A stretch of 64,000 nt of DNA from Pseudorasbora parva. Its lineage: Eukaryota; Chordata; Actinopteri; Cypriniformes; Gobionidae. Of this stretch, positions 11,801 through 24,100 are shown in pieces. The position numbers and the translations under genes were made by a program. Positions within the stretch are counted from its first letter, which is position 1, and every line of letters begins with the position of its first letter. Under the pieces are notes generated by a model that had not been told where the DNA came from, ran no database searches, and saw nothing but the letters and a program-made list of their open reading frames with translations. The stretch spans positions 51,865,615-51,929,614 of the forward strand of contig NC_090176.1 in NCBI RefSeq assembly GCF_024679245.1, in the 5' to 3' direction.

Positions 11801-13591
11801 ACAGTGCTCTATATAGGGGATAGGGAACGATCAGACAGTGCACTATATAGGGGATAGGGAACGATCAGACAGTGCACTATATAGGGGATAGGGAACGATC
11901 AGACAGTGCACTATATAGGGGATAGGGAACGATCAGACAGTGCTCTATATAGGGGATAGGGAACGATCAGACAGTGCTCCATATAGGGGATAGGGAACGA
12001 TCAGACAGTGCTCTATATAGAGGATAGGGAACGATCAGACAGTGCTCTATATAGGGGATAGGGAACGATCAGACAGTGCACTATATAGGGGATAGGGAAC
12101 GATCAGACAGTGCACTATATAGGGGATAGGGAACGATCAGACAGTGCACTATATAGGGGATAGGGAACAATCAGACAGTGCACTATATAGGGGATAGGGA
12201 ACGATCAGGCAGTGCACTATATAGGGGATAGGGAACGATCAGACAGTGCACTATATAGGGGATAGGGAACGATCAGACAGTGCTCTATATAGGGGATAGG
12301 GAACGATCAGACAGTGCTCTATAGGGGATAGGGAACGATTAGACAGTGCACTATATAGGGGATAGGGAACGATCAGACAGTGCACTATATAGGGGATAGG
12401 GAACGATCAGACAGTGCACTATTTGGGGGATAGGGAACGATCAGACAAGGCAATATATAGGGGATAGGGAACGATCAGACAGTGCTCTATATAGGGGATA
12501 GGGAACGATCAGACAGTGCTCTATATAGGGGATAGTGAACGATCAGACAGTGCTCTATATAGGGGATAGGGAACGATCAGACAGTGCACTATACAGTATA
12601 GGGGATAGGGAACGATCAGACAGTGCTCTATATAGGGGATAGGGAACGATCGGACAGTGCATTATATAGGGGATAGGGAACGATCATACAGTGCTCTATA
12701 TAGGGGATAGGGAACGATCGGACAGTGCACTATATAGGGGATAGGGAACGATCAGACAGTGCTCTATATAGGGGATAGGGAACGATCAGACAGTGCACTA
12801 TACAGTATAGGGGATAGGGAACGATCAGACAGTGCTCTATATAGGGGATAGGGAACGATCGGACAGTGCACTATATAGGGAATAGGGAACAATCAGACAG
12901 TGCACTATATAGGGGATAGGGAACGATCAGACAGTGCTCTATATAGGGGATAGGGAACGATCAGACAGTGCTCTATATAGGGGATAGGGAACGATCGGAC
13001 AGTGCATTATATAGGGGATAGGGAACGATCATACAGTGCTCTATATAGGGGATAGGGAACGATCGGACAGTGCTCTATATAGGGGATAGGGAACGATCAT
13101 ACAGTGCTCTATATAGGGGATAGGGAACGATCGGACAGTGCACTATATAGGGGATAGGGAACGATCAGACAGTGCTCTATATAGGGGATAGGGAACGATC
13201 AGACAGTGCTCTATATAGGGGATAGGGAACGATCAGACAGTGCACTATATAGGGGATAGGGAACGATCAGACAATGCACTATATAGGGGATAGGGAACGA
13301 TCAGACAGTGCACTATATAGGGGATAGGGAACGATCAGACAGTGCACTATATAGGGGATAGGGAACGATCAGACAGTGCTCTATATAGGGGATAGGGAAC
13401 GATCAGACAGTGCTCTATATAGGGGATAGGGAACGATCAGACAGTGCTCTATATAGGGGATAGGGAACGATCAGACAGTGCTCTATATAGGGGATAGGGA
13501 ATGATCAGACAGTGCTCTATATAGGGGATAGGGAACGATCAGGCAGTGCACTATACAGTATATGGGATAGGGAATGATCAGACATTGCACT
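8813..13591 (+). repeat. 34-bp tandem array, about 140 units
   Basis: The unit is CGATCAGACAGTGCTCTATA followed by TAGGGGATAGGGAA, 34 bases, running about 4.8 kb. Two unit types alternate irregularly: GTGCTCTATATA and GTGCACTATATA. Marker variants recur, such as CTATACAGTATAGGGG, GACAAGGCAATATA and CTATTTGGGGG. The AAGGCAATA variant at 10597, 11483 and 12443 shows duplication of blocks about 0.9 kb long. A few units are shortened (near 10935 and 12320). The unit resembles a CACTATATAGGGAATAGGG motif I remember from fish DNA-transposon ends. Confidence 0.97.
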
Positions 13592-14223
13592 GGGCGGGCT
13601 TTAGCCGATGACAGTCAGATGATCAACAGTACCGTAATCATCTCGTCATCAAAGGCGCTTGGGTTGAGTTTGTTCAAATCCTAAACAGAGAGCTTGTTCG
13701 TATCTGCATCATCTTCACTATTCCTCTCTGAAATGATGATCATGTTGGGTAAGTACTCTGTGTATCATTAAAGTCTTTAATTTTTTTACAACACCGGCAA
13801 AGATTGTTTATTTCAGCGCACGTGCAGACAGGGTTTCCAAGTTTTTACAACAACACCCGCCAACTACTGGTGGCTAAACCCAATGGCTTTTGGGGGTAAA
13901 ATGTCTGTTATTTTAGCAAGGTTGCTGCTGAATTCACACTCATGGGTCTATGTATCCCATAATTGAGGTCGCTTTAACCCGCGGACATTGAAAAGAACCC
14001 GCGGAAAAAAACGCAGACTTGGCACCACAGTGCAGTTGAGTTCTGTTGACGGTGAGCTCACTAACATTATGCGTCACTCCGCTGCTCTGATTGGTTGTCG
14101 GTCTGTCCAATCGAGGTCTTTCCTGGTTGGGATGAAACACGCCCCATAATCACAGCCCAATGAGCATCAGACTCATATTCTGACTAGAGCTGAGGATGAC
14201 CACCTCAGGCTACCAGTGGGACT
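13591..14223 (-). repeat. Right arm of the long-range inverted repeat
   Basis: GGCGGGCTTTAGCCGATGAC at about 13593 is the reverse complement of the 60-bp unit of the left array, followed by 13629-13933, which has no partner on the left. From ACTCATGGGTC (13936) to CCTCAGGCTA (14211) it mirrors 2550-2817. It therefore carries one copy of the unit that was amplified ninefold on the left. Within the unpartnered part, ATGATGATCATGTTGG at 13733-13748 is followed directly by GTAAGT. Confidence 0.8.
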
Positions 14224-14477
14224 TTAAATTCAAAGAAATTAATTAAACTGGTTTTGATAAATTTAAGGCATAATTCACCAAAAAATGAAAATGTCGTTCA
14301 GAACTTCACACAAAAGAAAGTGTTTTTGCCCATACAATGAAAATCAATGGGACTTCAACTATTGCTTTAATAATACATTACATTTTTCAATAAGAATTGA
14401 CCACCTATACTTGTTTAAGCACTCGTCTCATCCAAGGTCTGCAGAAGACACACCGCTGACCGTTCCTGTCAGAAAGG

Positions 14478-14794
14478 AACAGCAAACTGAGGCTACAATT
14501 CACACCGGACAAACAAAACTGGACAGATTGGAAAAACGTTGGCTGGTCTAATAAGTCGGATTTCTGCTGCAACATTCAGATGATCAGAATTCTGCATGAA
14601 CCACAGGAAAGCATGGACCATCCTGCCTTCTATCAGTGGCTCAGGCTGCTGCTGGTGGTGATGTAATGGTATTTTTGGCACACTTTGGACCTCTTAGTAC
14701 CAATTTTGGCATTGTTTAAATGCCACAGCCGAACTGAGTATTGTTGCTTACCCTGTCCATCCCTTTATGATCACAGTGAACCATCTTCTGATGC
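14478..14794 (+). pseudogene. Degenerate Tc1-like transposase fragment
   Basis: The sequence around AGATTGGAAAAACGTTGGCTGG, TTTCTGCTGCAACATTC, GGCACACTTTGGACC and GTCCATCCCTTTATGATCACAG matches, from memory, the catalytic-domain coding region of zebrafish Tc1-like elements. Translation is broken by stops and frameshifts, and the catalytic motifs cannot be read in one frame. The sequence decays into AT-rich DNA after about 14794 with no terminal repeat. Short frames on either strand are shadows. It is unrelated to the intact transposon at 28501-30120. Confidence 0.7.
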
Positions 14795-14990
14795 CTACAA
14801 CTCATAAATGTAACATTTCCGAAATGTTTGCAAATGAAGTGTTCCCTTAAAATGCTAAACTGAACATTTAGACAATGAAGCCTGCTCGTTTCATAGCTTG
14901 TTCTTAGCACATATTTTCGTTAGCTGGGAAAGAACCTTTTTTGATTCCCCAGTTTTCAATCACTTCTTTCATAGTGTAAAGAACATTTAA

Positions 14991-16041
14991 AGGGATAGTT
15001 CACTTTAAAATGAAAATGCTGTCATCCTTTACACACCCTCAAGTTGTTTCAAACCTGAATGAATTTCTTTCTTCAGCTGAACACGAGGGAAGATATTTAA
15101 AAGAATGTCAGAAACCAAACAGTTAACTGGAGCCATTGACTTCCTTAGTAGGAAAAAAAATACTATGGAAGTCAATGGCTCCAGTTAACTGTTTGGTTAA
15201 TATTCTTCAAATATATTCCCTGGTTCATTCAGAATTTATAGCAAATACTAACAAATTCATACAGGTTTGATACAACTTGAGGGTGAGTAAAGGATGAAAC
15301 CTTTTATTTTAACCTGTTAACGGTCACTGGCCCACCGGTGGGCCCATTTGCCACTGTATGTTTAAACCAATTATATCCTATATTTATCCTGATCTAATGT
15401 TGATAAACTATATATCATTTGAAAGCTTACGAACTCAAGATTCATCCTGTGAAAACTGTTTTGAAATCGGACCTTGTGTTACCATGGAAACGGTGCTCTA
15501 AATTATTCTAGCGGGCTCGTCCCCAAGTGGCGAACTACTTTATAATAAAAACCTTTTCTTATCTTGACAAAACACATCGTCGGAAAGGTCTGAGAAAGGT
15601 CACAAAAACTGTTTTGTGATATTTGGACAAAAATATATTAATTTGACACAAGAAATTCCATTTAAAAAAATCTATGGAATTTCAATGACACCCGGTGGCT
15701 ATTAACTTCAAATTTGGAAAACAAATTGATTTCGACATATGGCTTTGATGTGATAGTAATTTAAGAGTACAAATTATCTTGTAACATATACATTTTATAT
15801 TAAATATTAAATATCTAGTACAGTATATTTGATTTACAGTACATTTAAACTTCCATAACTTTTTTATACATTACCTTTTTGAACAATACTCTACTGGCTG
15901 TCTTCTTTAAAATGAGACCAAAATTAATGGCTTTATTCCAAAGCATTCTTCAATTGCAACCATTTAAGTCTGGATAGTGAATTTTCATGTATATTTTCAA
16001 AAAGGGGGATGACAGTTAACAGGTTAAAGTGAACTATCCCT
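14991..16041. mobile_element. TTAA MITE with AGGGATAGTTCAC ends (T2/Kolobok-like)
   Basis: TTAA (14987-14990) precedes AGGGATAGTTCACTTTAAAATG, and AAAGTGAACTATCCCT precedes TTAA (16042-16045). TTAAAGGG ends with a TTAA duplication are typical of T2/Kolobok MITEs, which are abundant in zebrafish. Inside is a hairpin: 15115-15146 pairs with 15168-15199 (AACCAAACAGTTAACTGGAG and its complement). The element is split by another TTAA element at 15313-16023. Confidence 0.9.
15313..16023. mobile_element. Nested TTAA element (piggyBac-like ends)
   Basis: TTAA (15309-15312) then CCTGTTAACGGTC, and GACAGTTAACAGG then TTAA (16024-16027). The ends are inverted repeats beginning CCTG with a TTAA duplication, as in piggyBac-group elements. 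Near the left end GGCCCACCGGTGGGCC is a perfect palindrome. No transposase frame. It inserted into the host MITE, so it is younger. Confidence 0.85.
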
Positions 16042-16045
16042 TTAA

Positions 16046-16049
16046 ATAA

Positions 16050-16136
<87 letters not shown>

Positions 16137-16145
16137 ACAAACAAA

Positions 16146-16192
<47 letters not shown>

Positions 16193-16195
16193 AAC
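16046..16195. repeat. (TAAA)n microsatellite
   Basis: About 37 near-perfect AAAT/TAAA units with one AAAC interruption near 16140, directly abutting the TTAA end of the MITE. It may have grown from the target-site sequence. Confidence 0.97.
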
Positions 16196-17021
16196 ACTGA
16201 TATTCTTCAAGGAACCATCAATGCCAATAAAGAACCTTTTTTAGAGTGTACAGTACATTGACCAAAAGGCCTTATTTGATCAATTCAGGATAATTGAGAC
16301 ATTTTCCCCAGTCATCTCAATGCCAAAAAGTGTCCTAAATGACCTGAATTCAACCTAAATCATGTCTGTATATCATGGAAAATGTGGAAGAGTAAACTTA
16401 CTGGTGCTGTGGTGAGAGCAGATGCACTTCAGATGACCCCTGAGTGGGACAGAACGGCTGATGGATATGTCATCCCTGACATTAGGTAGGAGGTTAAATT
16501 AGTTATTGAACCAGCTGCAGGCAGATATCATCTGTTTAACAGTCTAGACAGCCAGATAGATGAGTGCATAGATCATATGAGCATCCAGATACATCAAACT
16601 GTGTCACTGCAGAAACACAGGTTTAACATGCGTGCTTCTTCCTGCCTTCTATCTGGTATTTCTGTCATATTGCTAAACATTCTTAAATCAAGAGCTTCTG
16701 TAAAACAGACTTTCCATCTGTGAGGTGCAGTGTTTTTTTCACAGATTAGATGTTTGCTCTTTTTATCTTGACATCTAGATTATTTGCATCGCTGACAGGT
16801 AAGCGTTATACTGAATTCAAAGGTGTTGGATACATTTGAGTTCCCTCAGAAGTGTATGGAAGCTTGCTTTTGCCACGGAACAAAAAATAAAAAGGTAATT
16901 GCTGCTTTTTATCTTGCAATTCAGATTATCACAATTTTTTTGGGGGGGGGGGGATTCATATTTGAGGTTTATAAACACAACTGCTAGAAGTAAAGTCTGA
17001 ACTGTGAGTTTACATCTCAAT
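16196..17021. other. Mostly single-copy sequence with one possible small exon
   Basis: Begins with a decayed AAGAACCTTTTTTAGAGTGT repeat end, then unique sequence with a G run near 16942. On the minus strand 16475-16402 is open and bracketed by AG and GTAAGT (listed separately). Nothing else was recognised. Confidence 0.4.
16402..16475 (-). other. Candidate minus-strand 74-base internal exon
   Basis: On the minus strand, AATGTCAG at 16483-16476 could be an acceptor and GTAAGTTTAC from 16401 a good donor. The 74 bases between are open in one frame and would encode about 24 residues, including RSVPLRGHLKCIC. No family is recognised, and no second exon was found nearby. Splice-site chance matches of this kind are common, so this is only a pointer. 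Confidence 0.15.
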
Positions 17022-18225
17022 TTTTGATGGGTTTGTTTTCAATCCTCAAACAAAAGATTCAAACGGTTATGAATTGGATGAATCGATTCATGATTTGGAT
17101 CGCCAATGTCACGTGATTTCAGCCATAGATATCCATAATAAAGGCTAGATGTCTCGTGCGCGCTGTTGGCCAATGGAGGTCGCCGTCCGCAACTGGCGGC
17201 CATCTTGTCACAGGCAGCTCGCTCACTCGTAACAGTGTGTTTTAATGGTGTGTGTACTTTTAAATAACCATAACTTGTTAAAATTTCAACCGATTTTCAA
17301 ACTGTTTCGTTTGTTTTAAACGTCAGAGATGTAGTTATGACACTACATACTTATGAATAATTATAACCATGGACTTCAATATGAAAGTAACATTGAACAG
17401 AACAGATAGGTGCAACGAATACACACACACGGTCTTTATGTTAAATCAATATATAGGCTGCTAAAACTGTATAAAATATTTTATATATATAGTATTTTAC
17501 ACAGTATAAATAGTTATGTATATAGCTAGCTCTGAAAAAAATATATATATACACTTTATAATAAGAATATCACTATTATAATAAAATAATTTGTATTTTA
17601 AAAAAAAACATGCAAACTAAGTTTATTTTAACTTCAAAAACGCAATTTACAAGGATTTCCCCCTTACATTTCACTGTGCCTACTTCAGAGATCACTATTC
17701 CCACATAATTTTGCCTACCATCAAATGCCTTCCCTCTTTAGAAAGCTGAGACTCTGTAGTTTCTCAGGAAACGAGCAGAATGATTGTGTGAAGTACTGGC
17801 ACAGAGTTATAGCGGCTAGAATATTGTTTTTTTTTTACACAAGCTGCACGGTTAAGTCGTTTATCGAAACGAAAAGCTGCAATTTCAACGTGTTAAAGCA
17901 TCCAGATTTGTAGCCATGTTAATAACGTTTGTAAGAAACCAAACCATTTGTAAATCCGTCAAGATTTCAGCGAGATAAGAGTATTTATGCTCGTACAGAT
18001 CACTCATCTTACATCAGGTTCCACAGAGCCCGACAGAAAGCCTGCCTGTGACAAGATGGCCGCCGGTGATGACGATGGTGACTCCGCCGTAAGACATCTA
18101 GCCTTTATTATGGATATCTATGATTTCAGCAGTTTGACACGCGATCCGAATCATGAAACAATTCACTGATTCATAACCGCTCAAATCTTTATTTGAGGAT
18201 TGAGAACAAACCAAATCAATGCTGA
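17022..18225. mobile_element. Long-TIR non-autonomous DNA transposon
   Basis: About 120 bases at each end are inverted repeats: GGTTTGTTTTCAATCCTCAAA on the left against TTGAGGATTGAGAACAAACC on the right. The arms continue through CGGTTATGAAT and ATAAAGGCTAGATGTCT. Subterminal blocks carry CAAGATGGCCGCC, a YY1-like motif, in opposite orientations near 17215 and 18054. The interior is AT-rich with no transposase. The exact border and duplication are unclear. Confidence 0.8.
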
Positions 18226-18508
18226 ATAAAGTCATAGTTTTTGTTATTTTTGGACCCAAATGTATTTTGGATGCTTCAAGAGACTCTAATTAACCCACTG
18301 ATGTCTCATATGGACTACTGTGATGATGTTTTTATTCCCTTTCTGGACATGGACAGTATAGTGTGCATACACTTGCATACGCTCTCAGACTAAATATAAA
18401 ATATCTTAAACTGTGTGTGAAGATGAGCGGAGGTCTTACGGGTGTGGAGCGACATTAGGGAGAGGAGTTAATGACAGACATTTCATTTTTGGGTGAACTA
18501 ACCCTTAA
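18226..18508 (-). mobile_element. T2-like MITE fragment (GGTTAGTTCACCC type)
   Basis: Ends TTTTGGGTGAACTAACCC-TTAA at 18508 on the plus strand. The block TGTATTTTGGATGCTTCAAG to CATATGGACTACTGTGATG is repeated at 59957-60030, and the CCTAATGTCGCTCCACACCCGT part at 56690-56715. The left end is not visible, so the copy is truncated or joined to the preceding element. Confidence 0.7.
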
Positions 18509-19070
18509 ACTGAGACAATCACACCAAATCTCCAAAGACAATCCTCTCCGCAGAGAGTCAAAAGCTGTTATTTATGAAGTGCAACAAAACATATCGCAAA
18601 GCAACTTGTTCAAAACACAGTGATGGTCAGACTCGTCTGGACTATATTATAATTATAGTTAAGTTATGTATATTATTTGTCATAGACTCGTTCCTCCTGT
18701 GGACGCCATGTTCTCTGATCAGTAGTCTGAAGGCACACACACACACCAAGGTGCCTTTCCTCGCTCAGATCTCACTCATGTCTACACACACACCGGCTGT
18801 TTTTCAGCATCTTCTCCACTGCTCTGTTGCTTCACATCATGCTGCTCAGATAAAGATGATATTTCTCCAGCACTTCAACGGCACAGGATTTGCGCACCGA
18901 GACGTGAGGTCTTCTCTTTATCAACCCTCACCGGCTGCGAATGAACTCAAACAGATCAACACTCTTTTTGTTTATTGTATTTTTTTTTTTTATTATGCAA
19001 ACAGACAAGTACAATATTTAGAAAAGAGAATTTAGACGCGAAATACAAATACAAAGACCAACGAAACACA
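18509..19070. other. Spacer with no recognised gene
   Basis: The 153-codon open frame on the plus strand (18574-19035) has low-complexity composition, runs into the A/T-rich tract at 18970-18990, and has no recognisable domain. I treat it as chance. Confidence 0.5.
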
Positions 19071-19866
<796 letters not shown>

Positions 19867-19882
19867 AACACTCACAGATCAA

Positions 19883-20231
19883 CACTCTTAGAAGAAAAGG
19901 TTCTATCGGTGATACGTATTTGGAAAAATGCACACTGCAAAAAAAATGCTTTTCTTACTCAGTATTTTTGTCTTGTTTCTAGTCCAAACATCTAAAAATT
20001 AATAAAAAAATTTAACTTGTCTAGTAATTGTTCCTTAATGTAATTTTTTTTTAGATATTTAGACTAGAAATAAGAAAAATACTAAATAAGAAATGCAATT
20101 TTTTTTGCAGTGTTCTATATAGAACCCTTTTTTAAGTGCCAAAAATGTTCTATACAAGAAAGAACCCTTTTCTAGAACCTTTCGGGGGTTCCAAATGCGT
20201 ATCGCCGATGGAACGTTTTCTTCTAAGAGTG
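19883..20231. mobile_element. MITE with CACTCTTAGAAGAAAA ends
   Basis: CACTCTTAGAAGAAAAGG at 19883 and CGTTTTCTTCTAAGAGTG at 20231 are inverted repeats. The arms extend through GGTTCTATCGGTGATACG against CGTATCGCCGATGGAACG. The element contains a second MITE at 19933-20112. I recall this AGAACCTTTT family as common in teleosts. Confidence 0.85.
19933..20112. mobile_element. Nested CACTGCAAAA palindromic MITE
   Basis: CACTGCAAAAAAAATGCTTTTC at the left mirrors TTTTTTTTGCAGTG at the right. The arms carry AGTATTTTTGTCTTGTTTCTAG and its complement. It is the same family as 30531-30938 and 62448-62841, but the centre is deleted to leave about 180 bases. Confidence 0.85.
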
Positions 20232-20681
<450 letters not shown>

Positions 20682-20739
20682 AGATATTACGACATAAACA
20701 TATCTAACCTTTTATATACTATAAAATATAATTGATTTC

Positions 20740-21139
20740 TGTAAAGAAAAGCTGAATTTTCAGCATCAGTCTTCACATGATCCTTCAGAAATCATTCTAT
20801 GATGATTTATTATCAAACAGTTCTGCTGCTTAATATTTTTTTTAATAACCGAGAGACACTTTTTTAGGATTCTTTGATGAATAAAACATTTAAAAGGAAC
20901 AGAATTTATTCAAAATAGACATATTATTTTATAACATTATATACTAATGGTCAAATGTGTGGGGTCAGTCTTATTTTCTGAAAGAGAAGACCTATTCAGC
21001 AAGGATGTGTTAGTAAAGATTTCTATTATAAATAATTATCTTCTTTTTATCTTTTTATTCATCATAGAATCCTGGAAAAAATATCACAGGTTATAAAAAA
21101 CTGTTCGCAACATTAATACATCAATTCTGAAGGATCATG
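20740..21139. repeat. Dispersed repeat with TTTCAGCATC / GATCCTTCAGAAATCATTC blocks, left part
   Basis: The block TTCAGCATCAGTCTTCAC, ATGATCCTTCAGAAATCATTC, then GGATTCTTTGATGAAT, then an inverted counterpart (ATTCATCATAGAATCCTGG, CAATTCTGAAGGATCATG) makes a palindromic repeat. I recall it as very common in cyprinids. It is cut at 21139 and resumes at 24204 with TGTAACACTGAAGACTGGAATAATG, showing that the element between is an insertion. Confidence 0.75.
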
Positions 21140-24100
21140 CGCTCTAAAAAAGGCTGGGTTAAAAACAAAAAACTGGGTTGAGTTGTTTTTGACCCAATGA
21201 TTGGGTTGTTTTAACCCAGTGATTGGGTTGTTTTAACCCAGTGATTGGGTTGTTTTGACAAAGTGATTGGGTTGTTTTAACCCAGTGATTGGGTTGTTTT
21301 AACCCAGTGATTGGGTTGTTTTGACAAAGTGATTGGGTTGTTTTGACCCAGTGATTGGGATGTTTTGACCCAGTGATTGGGTTGTTTTGACAAAGTGATT
21401 GGGTTGTTTTGACAAAGTGATTGGGATGTTTTGACCCAGGGCTTGGGTTGTTTTGACCCAGGGCTTGGGTTGTTTTGACCCAGTGATTGGGTTGTTTTGA
21501 CAAAGTGATTGGGTTGTTTTGACAAAGTGATTGGGTTGTTTTGACCCAGTGATTGGGATGTTTTGACCCAGGGCTTGGGTTGTTTTGACCCAGTGATTGG
21601 GTTGTTTTGACAAAGTGATTGGGTTGTTTTGACAAAGTGATTGGGTTGTTTTGACCCAGTGATTGGGATGTTTTGACCCAGGGCTTGGGTTGTTTTGACC
21701 CAGTGATTGGGTTGTTTTGACCCAGTGATTGGGATGTTTTGACAAAGTGATTGGGTTGTTTTGACCCAGTGATTGGGATGTTTTGACAAAGTGATTGGGA
21801 TGTTTTGACCCAGTGATTGGGTTGTTTTGACAAAGTGCTTGGGTTGTTTTGACCCAGTTATTGAGCTGTTTTGACAAAGTGATTGGGTTGTTTTGACCCA
21901 GTGATTGGGATGTTTTGACAAAGTGATTGGGTTGTTTTGACCCAGTGATTGGGATGTTTTGACCCAGGGCTTGGGTTGTTTTGAGCCAGTGATTGGGTTG
22001 TTTTGACCCAGTGATATGGTTGTTTTGACCCAGTGATTGGGATGTTTTGACCCAGTGATTGGGTTGTTTTGACAAAGTGATTGGGTTGTTTTGACAAAGT
22101 GATTGGGATGTTTTGACCCAGGGCTTGGGTTGTTTTGACCCAGGGCTTGGGTTGTTTTGACCCAGTGATTGGGTTGTTTTGACAAAGTGATTGGGTTGTT
22201 TTGACAAAGTGATTGGGTTGTTTTGACCCAGTGATTGGGATGTTTTGACCCAGGGCTTGGGTTGTTTTGACCCAGTGATTGGGTTGTTTTGACAAAGTGA
22301 TTGGGTTGTTTTGACAAAGTGATTGGGTTGTTTTGACCCAGTGATTGGGATGTTTTGACCCAGGGCTTGGGTTGTTTTGACCCAGTGATTGGGTTGTTTT
22401 GACCCAGTGATTGGGATGTTTTGACAAAGTGATTGGGTTGTTTTGACCCAGTGATTGGGATGTTTTGACAAAGTGATTGGGATGTTTTGACCCAGTGATT
22501 GGGTTGTTTTGACAAAGTGCTTGGGTTGTTTTGACCCAGTTATTGAGCTGTTTTGACAAAGTGATTGGGTTGTTTTGACCCAGTGATTGGGATGTTTTGA
22601 CAAAGTGATTGGGTTGTTTTGACCCAGTGATTGGGATGTTTTGACCCAGGGCTTGGGTTGTTTTGAGCCAGTGATTGGGTTGTTTTGACCCAGTGATATG
22701 GTTGTTTTGACCCAGTGATTGGGTTGTTTTGACCCAGTGATTGGGATGTTTTGACAAAGTGATTGGGTTGTTTTGACCCAGTGATTGGGATGTTTTGACC
22801 CAGGGCTTGGGTTGTTTTGACCCAGTGATTGGGTTGTTTTGACAAAGTGCTTGGGTTGTTTTGACCCAGTTATTGAGCTGTTTTGACAAAGTGATTGGGT
22901 TGTTTTGACCCAGTGATTGGGGTGTTTTAACCCAGTGATTGGGTTGTTTTGACCCAGTGATTGGGTTGTTTTGACAAAGTGATTGGGTTGTTTTGACCCA
23001 GTGATTGGGATGTTTCAACCCAGGGCTTGGGTTGTTTTGACCCAGTGATTGGGTTGTTTTGACCCAGTGATTGGGATGTTTTGACAAAGTGATTGGGTTG
23101 TTTTGACCCAGTGATTGGGATGTTTTGACAAAGTGATTGGGATGTTTTGACCCAGTGATTGGGTTGTTTTGACAAAGTGCTTGGGTTGTTTTGACCCAGT
23201 TATTAAGCTGTTTTGACAAAGTGATTGGGTTGTTTTGACCCAGTGATATGGTTGTTTTGACCCAGTGATTGGGTTGTTTTGACCCAGTGATTGGGTTTTT
23301 TTGACCCAGTGATTGGGATGTTTTGACCCAGTGATTGGGTTGTTTTGACCAAGTGATTGGGTTGTTTTATCCCAGTGATTGGGTTGTTTTGACCCAGTGA
23401 TTGGGTTGTTTTGACAAAGTGATTGGGTTGTTTTAACCCAGTGATTGGGTTGTTTTAACCCAGTGATTGGGTTGTTTTGACAAAGTGATTGGGTTGTTTT
23501 GACCCAGTGATTGGGATGTTTTGACCCAGTGATTGGATTGTTTTGACCCAGTGATTGGGTTGTTTTAACCCAGTGATTGGGTTGTTTTGACAAAGTGATT
23601 GGGTTGTTTTGACCCAGTGATTGGGATGTTTTGACCCAGTGATTGGATTGTTTTGACCCAGTGATTGGGTTGTTTTGACCCAGTGATTGGGATGTTTTGA
23701 CAAAGTCATTGGGTTATTTTGACCCAGTGCTTGGTTTGTTTTGACCCAATGAATGAGTTGTTTTGGGTCAATAAACAAACACACTTACATGTTGGATGCC
23801 CTGGGGGTAAGCAGATAAACATCACATTCTCATTTTTGGGTGAGCTATCCCTTTTAACTCAACTATTGTTTAAAAATGACTGTATTGCGTGCTTAAAATG
23901 AACCCAAACTAAGTATGTTGAAAATTAACATTTAATAAATTAACATTATTAATAAGTTTAATTAATAATAATTAAACAATAATAAATTGCTTGTTAATAA
24001 ATGTTCAACTTACAATAGTAATTATGTCTGATTTTTATTTTCCAACCCATTTTGGGGTAATTTTAAGTCCGGCCATACAGTTATTTATATAATAGTTGGG

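Larger units (their letters stand above)
8505..14223. mobile_element. Putative TTAA element carrying the large 34-bp array
   Basis: TTAA-AGTCCCCATGATATC at 8501 and CCAGTGGGACT-TTAA at 14227 give TTAA flanks and a short AGTCCC terminal match. The left part (8505-8808) is a dispersed-repeat-like block with a TATA-type promoter. The right part (13591-14223) is the inverted arm shared with 2419-2820. The terminal match is short, so these borders are provisional. An alternative is that the element runs from 2420 to 14223. Confidence 0.45.

Noticed and set aside
8813..13591. CRISPR array
   Set aside because: Units abut directly with no unique spacers, and the context is vertebrate. Ordinary tandem satellite.
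8813..13591. G-quadruplex array from GGGGATAGGG
   Set aside because: Each unit has only two G runs, and the next pair is about 25 bases away, so canonical four-run spacing is not met.
14493..14681. 62-codon minus-strand ORF
   Set aside because: It is antisense to a degenerate Tc1 transposase that explains the sequence.
18574..19035. 153-codon plus-strand gene
   Set aside because: Low-complexity composition, ends in an A/T tract, no domain recognised.
21159..23784. Minus-strand frames up to 453 codons (SKQPNHWVKT type)
   Set aside because: The 22-bp unit has no stop in any minus phase, so frames cycle and overlap one another. This is a noncoding minisatellite in a MITE.
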